In this document: positions 7,507 to 11,131 of the stretch, piece by piece
How the letters are laid out: every line of letters starts with the position of its first letter
Position numbering within the stretch: the stretch's first letter is position 1
NCBI GenBank assembly: GCA_047971245.1
Contig: JBKDZN010000281.1
Coordinates: 1-11,131, forward strand
DNA length: 11,131 nt
From: CADEDH01 sp047971245
GTDB lineage: Bacteria > Actinomycetota > Acidimicrobiia > Acidimicrobiales > SZUA-35
Reading direction: 5' to 3'
Made by a program: the position numbers and the translations under genes
The notes under the pieces: model-generated
Databases searched by the model: none
What the model was told of the DNA's origin: nothing
What the model saw: the letters and a program-made list of their open reading frames with translations, nothing else

Positions 7507-7541
7507 CCACACCCCTGCCCCAGGTGCTCAGGCGGGTCGGA

Positions 7542-8321
7542 TCACTTGGGCGGCATCCGGATGCCGCCGTCGACGCGGATGGTCTCGCCGTTCATGTACG
7601 GGTTGGTGATGAGCTCGGTGACCATGAAGGCCAGTTCCTCGGCCGAGCCGAGCCGCTTCGGGAACAGGACGGACTGGCCCAGGTGGGCCTTGAACTTCTC
7701 GGACTGTTCGCCCTCCCCGTAGATCGGGGTGTCGATGAGGCCGGGGGCGATGGTGTTGACCCGGATGCCCACGGCGGCGAGATCCCGGGCGATGGGCAGG
7801 GTCATCCCCACGACGCCGCCCTTGGAAGCGGAATAGGCGGCCTGGCCGATCTGGCCGTCGAACGCGGCCACCGAGGCCATGTTGACGATGGCGCCGCGGC
7901 TGCCGTCGCCGTCCACCGGATCGGTCTTGGCCATGGCCGCGGCCGACTGGCGCAACATGTTGAACGAGCCCAGCAGGTTGATCCGGACGACGAACTCGAA
8001 GTCGGACTGGGGCATGGGGTCGTTGTTGCGGTCCACGGTGCGGCCGGCCCGGCCGAGCCCGGCCGAGTTGACCAGGGCCCGCAGCGGGCCCATCTCCGAA
8101 GCGGCGGCGACGGCGGCCTGGCCGTCCTCCTCGCTCGACACGTCGCAGTGCACGAACAGCCCGCCGATCTCGGAAGCCACCTTCTGGCCGAGATCGTCGT
8201 TCAGGTCGGCGACGACCACTCGGGCGCCGCGCTCGGCAAGCTGGCGAGCCGAGGCTTCGCCGATGCCGGACGCGCCGCCGGTCACGATGGCCGAGGCCCC
8301 TTCGAGATTCATACGTGGCAT
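7542..8321 (-). CDS. SDR-family type II 3-hydroxyacyl-CoA dehydrogenase (HSD10-like)
   Basis: Short-chain dehydrogenase of 259 residues. The start is the ATG at 8319-8321, preceded on its strand by AAGGA with a suitable spacer; an in-frame ATG three codons later has no ribosome site. It shows TGGASGIG 14-21 for the dinucleotide, Asp39 at the end of beta-2 (favouring NAD), NSAG 85-88, Asn115 and the catalytic set Ser150, Tyr163 and Lys167. The run ASVAAFDGQIGQAAYSASKG, then MTLPIARDL, IAPGL, a PKRLG patch and the NGETIRVDGGIRMPP tail closely match mitochondrial HSD10 and bacterial 3-hydroxy-2-methylbutyryl-CoA dehydrogenases. The likely reaction is NAD-dependent oxidation of (S)-3-hydroxyacyl-CoA or 2-methyl-3-hydroxyacyl-CoA in fatty acid or isoleucine breakdown. 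The subfamily is strong; the exact substrate is not settled. It stands alone, convergent with the ABC-F gene and divergent from ald. Confidence 0.92.
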   Translation of the reverse strand: MPRMNLEGASAIVTGGASGIGEASARQLAERGARVVVADLNDDLGQKVASEIGGLFVHCDVSSEEDGQAAVAAASEMGPLRALVNSAGLGRAGRTVDRNNDPMPQSDFEFVVRINLLGSFNMLRQSAAAMAKTDPVDGDGSRGAIVNMASVAAFDGQIGQAAYSASKGGVVGMTLPIARDLAAVGIRVNTIAPGLIDTPIYGEGEQSEKFKAHLGQSVLFPKRLGSAEELAFMVTELITNPYMNGETIRVDGGIRMPPK

Positions 8322-8380
8322 GGGGGATCCTTGTCTGATCGGTTACGTCGATGCGTCCGTCGTCAGTGGAGGCAGTGCCG

Positions 8381-8415
8381 CCGTCCACCGGTCGGACCCT
8401 TGGACGGTACCGTCC
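8381..8415. promoter_or_regulatory. 14-bp perfect palindrome with a competing upstream arm, 5' of the SDR gene
   Basis: GGACGGTACCGTCC at 8402-8415 is a perfect 14-bp palindrome about 80 bases upstream of the SDR start, a typical place and shape for a TetR-like operator. The half GGACGG (8402-8407, with T8401) can also pair with CCGTCCA at 8381-8387 across a 13-base loop, so in RNA two exclusive hairpins are possible. Whether it works as DNA operator or RNA switch is not known. Confidence 0.4.
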
Positions 8416-8463
8416 CGAGCTGCCGGCGTGGTAGTTGCGGGCCCCGGCGGCGGGCCGAGCACT

Positions 8464-8498
8464 GACGAGCAGTGTCGTGGCGACGAGCAGTGTCGTGG
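8464..8498. repeat. Two-copy tandem duplication, period 18
   Basis: The 17-base unit GACGAGCAGTGTCGTGG occurs at 8464-8480 and again, identical, at 8482-8498, one base apart. It is followed by further GTGGT/CGTGG slippage-like sequence. It is probably a recent local duplication. Confidence 0.7.
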
Positions 8499-8529
8499 TG
8501 GTCGTGGTGACGGCGGGGCTGGGCGCGAC

Positions 8530-8566
8530 CGGTCCGGGACCGAACGCCGGAGGTCAGCGCTCCGGC
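8530..8566. repeat. Two adjacent inverted repeats
   Basis: CGGTCC (8530-8535) and GGACCG (8537-8542) form a perfect dyad around G8536. Three bases on, GCCGGAG (8546-8552) and CTCCGGC (8560-8566) form a 7-bp perfect hairpin with a 7-base loop. They belong to the dyad-rich block of this intergenic region. Confidence 0.55.
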
Positions 8567-8593
8567 AGGAAGCGTGGCTCCGAAAAGCATGCG

Positions 8594-8638
8594 CTCCTCG
8601 GACATCGTCTGGTTCCCGCCGCAACGATGTCCGAGGAG
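8594..8638. repeat. 15-bp perfect inverted repeat with 15-base loop
   Basis: CTCCTCGGACATCGT at 8594-8608 is exactly complementary to ACGATGTCCGAGGAG at 8624-8638. It is the longest dyad seen in the window. Read on the minus strand the stem is followed within about 10 bases by TTTT (8583-8586), so a weak terminator for leftward transcripts is possible. An operator or a recombination site are other options. Confidence 0.7.
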
Positions 8639-8703
8639 ACATACCGAGAGCCTCTCCGAACGGTGTACACCTAACGGTATGTGCCGAGCGGAGGGGCCCT
8701 CCG
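8639..8703. ncRNA. Possible structured RNA or compound operator: nested and adjacent dyads
   Basis: Directly abutting the 15-bp repeat, ACATACCG (8639-8646) pairs with CGGTATGT (8675-8682). Inside it are GAGA/TCTC (8646-8649 with 8653-8656, sharing G8646 with the closing stem) and the perfect 10-bp palindrome GGTGTACACC (8662-8671), so a three-way junction can be drawn. CGGAGGGGCCCTCCG (8689-8703) is a further dyad. AACGGT is repeated at 8659-8664 and 8673-8678. The strand is unknown, and this is pattern evidence only. Confidence 0.3.
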
Positions 8704-8800
8704 AAGCTCCTGGGCTATCTGATGGGCCCGCGGAGCATCGTCCTCTACTGCTGTACCGTGTAGTCAACACCGACAGTCGCAGTTTTGTCAAGTTCCAGAA

Positions 8801-8828
8801 TTGTCCAATCGGCCAAGATTTCTACCTT
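8801..8828 (+). promoter_or_regulatory. Weak candidate promoter toward ald
   Basis: TTGTCC at 8801-8806 and TACCTT at 8823-8828 have a 16-base spacer and lie in the AT-richest part of the intergenic region. A transcript from here would carry a leader of about 220 bases including the 12-bp repeats. The match is modest, and a TTGACA-like box on the opposite strand (8786-8791) lacks a matching -10. Confidence 0.25.
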
Positions 8829-8918
8829 TTTGGGCTACCTCGTTCAGGCTACAACCGCTCCTTGAGGTCCCACCAGGTCGGTGGATCGCGGGCCGGCTGA
8901 ACGATCTGTTGTGGAGAC

Positions 8919-8979
8919 GATGGTGTGAATGATGGTGTGAGTGCTGGTTTCAGTGATGGTGTGAATGAACCGTGTGAAT
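8919..8979. repeat. 12-bp tandem repeat, about five copies, upstream of ald
   Basis: Units are GATGGTGTGAAT (8919-8930), GATGGTGTGAGT (8931-8942), the degenerate GCTGGTTTCAGT (8943-8954), GATGGTGTGAAT (8955-8966) and the 13-base GAACCGTGTGAAT (8967-8979). Units 1 and 4 are identical. The array ends 76 bases before the ald start. It could be an iterated protein-binding site for ald control or a variable-number repeat. Confidence 0.75.
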
Positions 8980-9055
8980 GACCTGCGTCCTACCCGGGAC
9001 CTCGAACGGCCGGCCGCCGGGCCGGTCTCATCGATCTGATCAGGAGTCGACGACC

Positions 9056-10174
9056 ATGCGAGTTGGTGTGCCCCGCGAGATCAAGACCGAGGAGGACCGG
9101 GTCGGGTTGACACCCGGCAGTGTCCGTGAGGTCGTTGCCCACGGTCACGAGGTGCTGGTGGAGTCCGGGGCCGGGCTCGGGATCGGGGCCGACGACCTGG
9201 TCTACCGGGAGGCCGGCGCCGTGGTGGTCGACGGGCCCGAGGCGGTGTTCGAGGCGGCTGAGCTCATCGTCAAGGTCAAGGAACCCCAACCGGTCGAGCG
9301 GGCTCGGCTCCGGCCCGAGCAGACCCTGTTCACCTACCTCCACCTGGCCCCGGATCCGGAACAGGCCACGGATCTGGTCGCCAGTGGTGCCACCTGCATC
9401 GCCTACGAGACGGTCACCGATCGGGCCGGCCACCTGCCGCTGCTGGCCCCCATGTCGAAGGTCGCCGGGCGGATGTCGGTCCAGGCCGGGGCCCACTGGC
9501 TGGAGTCCCCCCAAGGGGGTATGGGTCGTCTGATGGGCGGGGTGCCGGGGGTCAACCCGGCCCGGGTCGTGGTCATCGGTGGCGGGGTGGTGGGGGAGAA
9601 CGCCACCGAGATCGCCGTCGGTATGGGAGCCGACGTGGTCGTGGTCGACCGCAACGTCGCCGTCCTCGACCACCTGGCCGCTCGATTCGGTCCCGCCATC
9701 TCGACCGCATACTCGACGGCGGCCACCCTGGAAGAGCTGGTGATCGGGGCCGATCTCGTCATCGGCGCGGTGCTGGTCAAGGGGGCCAGAGCCCCCCGCC
9801 TGGTGACGGCCGAGATGGTCAAGGCCATGCGGGCGGGGTCGGTCCTGGTGGATGTGGCCATCGACCAGGGCGGCTGCATGGAGACCTCCCATCCGACCAC
9901 CCACCTCGATCCCGTGTACGTCGTCGACGAGGTCGTCCACTACGCGGTCGCCAACATGCCCGGTGCCGTGCCGTTGACGTCCGCCCACGCCCTCAACAAC
10001 TCGACCCTGCCCTTCGTCCTCGCCCTGGCCGACCGGGGGCCGGTGGCGGCCATGCTGGCCGATCCCCACCTGGCCAACGGCCTGAACGTCCATCGGGGCC
10101 AGATCACCGAGGCGGCGGTGGCCGAGGCCCTCGACCGCCCCTACATCCCGCCCCTGGAGTCCCTCCGATCCTGA
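9056..10174 (+). CDS. ald: Alanine dehydrogenase
   Basis: NAD-dependent L-alanine dehydrogenase (EC 1.4.1.1), interconverting L-alanine with pyruvate, ammonia and NADH; it links carbon and nitrogen metabolism in the cytosol. The start is ATG 9056 with AGGAG at 9042-9046; 372 residues against 371 in M. tuberculosis Ald, with matching wording throughout. The N-terminus MRVGVPREIK is typical. Substrate and catalytic residues are in place: Lys75 in KVKEP, His96 in YLHLA and Asp270 in AIDQGGC. The NAD fold shows GGGVVG 175-180 with Asp198 closing beta-2. APMSKVAGR, MGGVPGV and VANMPGAVP are family signatures. The gene has its own long upstream region with tandem repeats, suggesting regulated expression; mycobacterial ald is controlled by the Lrp-type regulator AldR, but no regulator gene is in this window. 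It is followed after 76 bases by an acyl-CoA dehydrogenase-like gene. Confidence 0.97.
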   Translation: MRVGVPREIKTEEDRVGLTPGSVREVVAHGHEVLVESGAGLGIGADDLVYREAGAVVVDGPEAVFEAAELIVKVKEPQPVERARLRPEQTLFTYLHLAPDPEQATDLVASGATCIAYETVTDRAGHLPLLAPMSKVAGRMSVQAGAHWLESPQGGMGRLMGGVPGVNPARVVVIGGGVVGENATEIAVGMGADVVVVDRNVAVLDHLAARFGPAISTAYSTAATLEELVIGADLVIGAVLVKGARAPRLVTAEMVKAMRAGSVLVDVAIDQGGCMETSHPTTHLDPVYVVDEVVHYAVANMPGAVPLTSAHALNNSTLPFVLALADRGPVAAMLADPHLANGLNVHRGQITEAAVAEALDRPYIPPLESLRS

Positions 10175-10236
10175 TGCTGCCCGGGTCGTCGGTGGGCCGC
10201 CCGTCGCGCCGACCTGCGCCGGCCTGCGCCGCTCCG

Positions 10237-10250
10237 TACGCTGGGGCCCG
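10237..10250 (+). promoter_or_regulatory. Possible -10 box for a leaderless transcript
   Basis: TACGCT at 10237-10242 ends 8 bases before the ATG at 10251, the spacing expected if transcription starts at or next to the start codon. No good Shine-Dalgarno sequence precedes the ATG (only GGGG 4 bases before it), which fits leaderless translation, common in Actinobacteria. No clear -35 is seen. Confidence 0.35.
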
Positions 10251-11131
10251 ATGACGGGGGACGATCCGTCCGCGGCCCGGGAGGCGCGGCTGCTGGACCA
10301 GGTGGCCGAGGTGGCCGAATCGGTCCTGTGGCCGACCGCACAACAGATCGATCAGGCCGCCGCCATCCCCCGAAGCCATTTCGCGGCGTTGGCCGCCACC
10401 GGGGCGTTCGGTCTCGCCGCCCCCCGGTCACGGGGGGGCCTCGGGGTGGGACCGGCCGTGGCCCGGCGCGTCCTGCGAGTGCTCGGCGGGGCCTGTGGTG
10501 CCACGGCGTTCGCCTTCGCTCAGCACCACGGCGCCGTGGGGGCCCTGGTCACCACCCCGAACGACGACCTGCGCCGACGCTGGTTGGGGCCCCTGTGCCG
10601 GGATGTCCTGGCCGGCACCGCCTACGCCCACGTCCGACGCCCGGGGTCCGGCCCGCTGCGGGCCCACCGGCGGGCCGGGGGGTGGCGATTCGACGGGGTG
10701 GCCCCCTGGGTCACCTCGTGGGGTCGGGCCGAGGCGTTCTCGGTGGCCGCCGTGGGCGATGAGGGGGAACTGGTGTGGGCTCTGCTGCCGACCGACGCCG
10801 GGATGCTCCCGTCGTCCCCGCTGGACCTGGTGGTGTTCGGCGCGACCGGCACGGTCCGCCTCGAGTTCGACGGGGTCGACGTGGCCGACGAGGCGGTACT
10901 GGCCGTGGACGACCTGGCCCGCTGGCGGGCCGGGGATCGCCCCTTGGCAGCCCGCCCCAATCCGATGGCCATCGGCATCGGCGACCGGGCCGTCCGCGTG
11001 GTGGCGGCCACCGACCCGGAGGTGGCGGCGGTCCTCGACGAGGCCCACGATGATCTGGCCCGACGGGCCGAGCTGGTGACCGCCGGTCTCGACGGGCGCC
11101 GGGCGGAGGGCGATGCGTCCCCGGTCGGTCT
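10251..11131 (+). CDS. Acyl-CoA dehydrogenase-like protein, 3'-truncated by the window end
   Basis: The frame from ATG 10251 is open to the last base (293 codons plus 2 bases). It starts MTGDDPSAAREARLLDQVAE. Its layout is that of the acyl-CoA dehydrogenase family, FAD flavoenzymes that oxidise acyl-CoAs or, in the hydroxylase branch, use reduced flavin. An N-terminal helical domain (IPRSHFAALAATGAFGLAAP, then GACGATAFAFAQHHGA) is followed by the middle beta domain (GGWRFDGVAPWVTSWGRAEAF, then VRLEFDGVDVADEAVL). The usual TEPxxGSD flavin/substrate motif is missing; the aligned place reads AHVRRPGSG, and several helices are Arg-rich. It may therefore be a divergent, possibly non-classical member. 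The C-terminal domain with the catalytic Glu lies outside the window, so activity cannot be judged. Its downstream partner genes are unseen. Confidence 0.8.
   Translation, partial: MTGDDPSAAREARLLDQVAEVAESVLWPTAQQIDQAAAIPRSHFAALAATGAFGLAAPRSRGGLGVGPAVARRVLRVLGGACGATAFAFAQHHGAVGALVTTPNDDLRRRWLGPLCRDVLAGTAYAHVRRPGSGPLRAHRRAGGWRFDGVAPWVTSWGRAEAFSVAAVGDEGELVWALLPTDAGMLPSSPLDLVVFGATGTVRLEFDGVDVADEAVLAVDDLARWRAGDRPLAARPNPMAIGIGDRAVRVVAATDPEVAAVLDEAHDDLARRAELVTAGLDGRRAEGDASPVG

Larger units (their letters stand above)
8322..9055. other. Long divergent intergenic region without a convincing gene
   Basis: The 734 bases between the SDR start (minus) and the ald start (plus) hold several overlapping short open frames on both strands. 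None gives a recognisable domain, and none combines a good ribosome site with typical codon use. Instead it contains six or more perfect dyads (8381-8703), an 18-base-period duplication (8464-8498), a clearly AT-richer island (about 8756-8865) and 12-bp tandem repeats (8919-8979). Both flanking promoters should be here. The make-up points to regulatory DNA or a structured transcript and not to protein coding. Confidence 0.6.

Noticed and set aside
7524..8465. Plus-strand open frame of 313 codons across the SDR gene
   Set aside because: It is antisense to a clear SDR with all catalytic residues, and shows only composition-driven Gly/His/Asp-rich sequence.
8343..8791. Short open frames on both strands in the SDR-ald gap, including one with a valine-rich hydrophobic run that resembles a signal peptide
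   Set aside because: No ribosome sites, no domain, odd composition. The Val run comes from the repeated GTGGT/CGTGG slippage sequence and the frames cut through the inverted repeats.
8919..8979. CRISPR array or a short repeat peptide
   Set aside because: Units are 12 bases, directly abutting and without spacers. The frame through them has no convincing start and ends right after the array.
10175..10236. Terminator after ald
   Set aside because: Only short complementary patches (GGTCG with CGACC) with long loops are seen, no better than expected in such GC-rich DNA.

Overview
The window is very GC-rich (about 70% by eye), uses GTG and TTG as well as ATG starts, and carries a close homologue of PknG, a kinase family typical of Actinobacteria. 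It is most likely chromosomal DNA of an actinobacterium outside the mycobacteria. An Acidimicrobiia-type organism is a guess from style and gene content and is not shown by the sequence. I see no transposase, integrase, CRISPR array, tRNA or rRNA.

Bases 1-5524 hold a soluble phospho-signalling block, all on the + strand. It contains a PknG-type Ser/Thr kinase (its frame is open to the window edge), a PP2C phosphatase whose GTG start overlaps the kinase stop, a von Willebrand factor A (VWA) protein with an intact metal site, and an FHA phosphothreonine reader. Kinase and phosphatase look translationally coupled, and VWA and FHA are nearly abutting. A good sigma-70-like promoter lies in the 169-base gap between the two pairs, so the block may be two transcription units. 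The kinase, phosphatase and FHA protein all begin with CxxC...CxxC zinc-ribbon modules. None shows a membrane segment. The set is a complete writer, eraser and reader plus a metal-binding VWA scaffold. It resembles in outline the kinase/PP2C/VWA triads described near tellurite-resistance (Ter) systems, but is built on a PknG-type kinase.

Bases 5604-7409 encode a two-domain ABC-F ATPase of the Uup type, probably acting on the ribosome. It runs convergently with a minus-strand SDR dehydrogenase (7542-8321) closely resembling type II 3-hydroxyacyl-CoA dehydrogenases (HSD10 type). A 9-bp hairpin between the two stops may serve as a terminator for one or both.

Bases 8322-9055 are a 734-base divergent intergenic region with no convincing gene. 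It is packed with perfect dyad symmetries (8381-8703), a short tandem duplication, an AT-rich island, and a 12-bp tandem repeat of about five copies just upstream of ald. The region then gives alanine dehydrogenase (ald, 9056-10174) and the first 293 codons of an acyl-CoA dehydrogenase-like protein that runs off the right edge, possibly translated from a leaderless mRNA.

The two items most worth following up are the PknG/PP2C/VWA/FHA module with its shared zinc ribbons, and the dyad-rich and repeat-rich intergenic region between the dehydrogenase genes.
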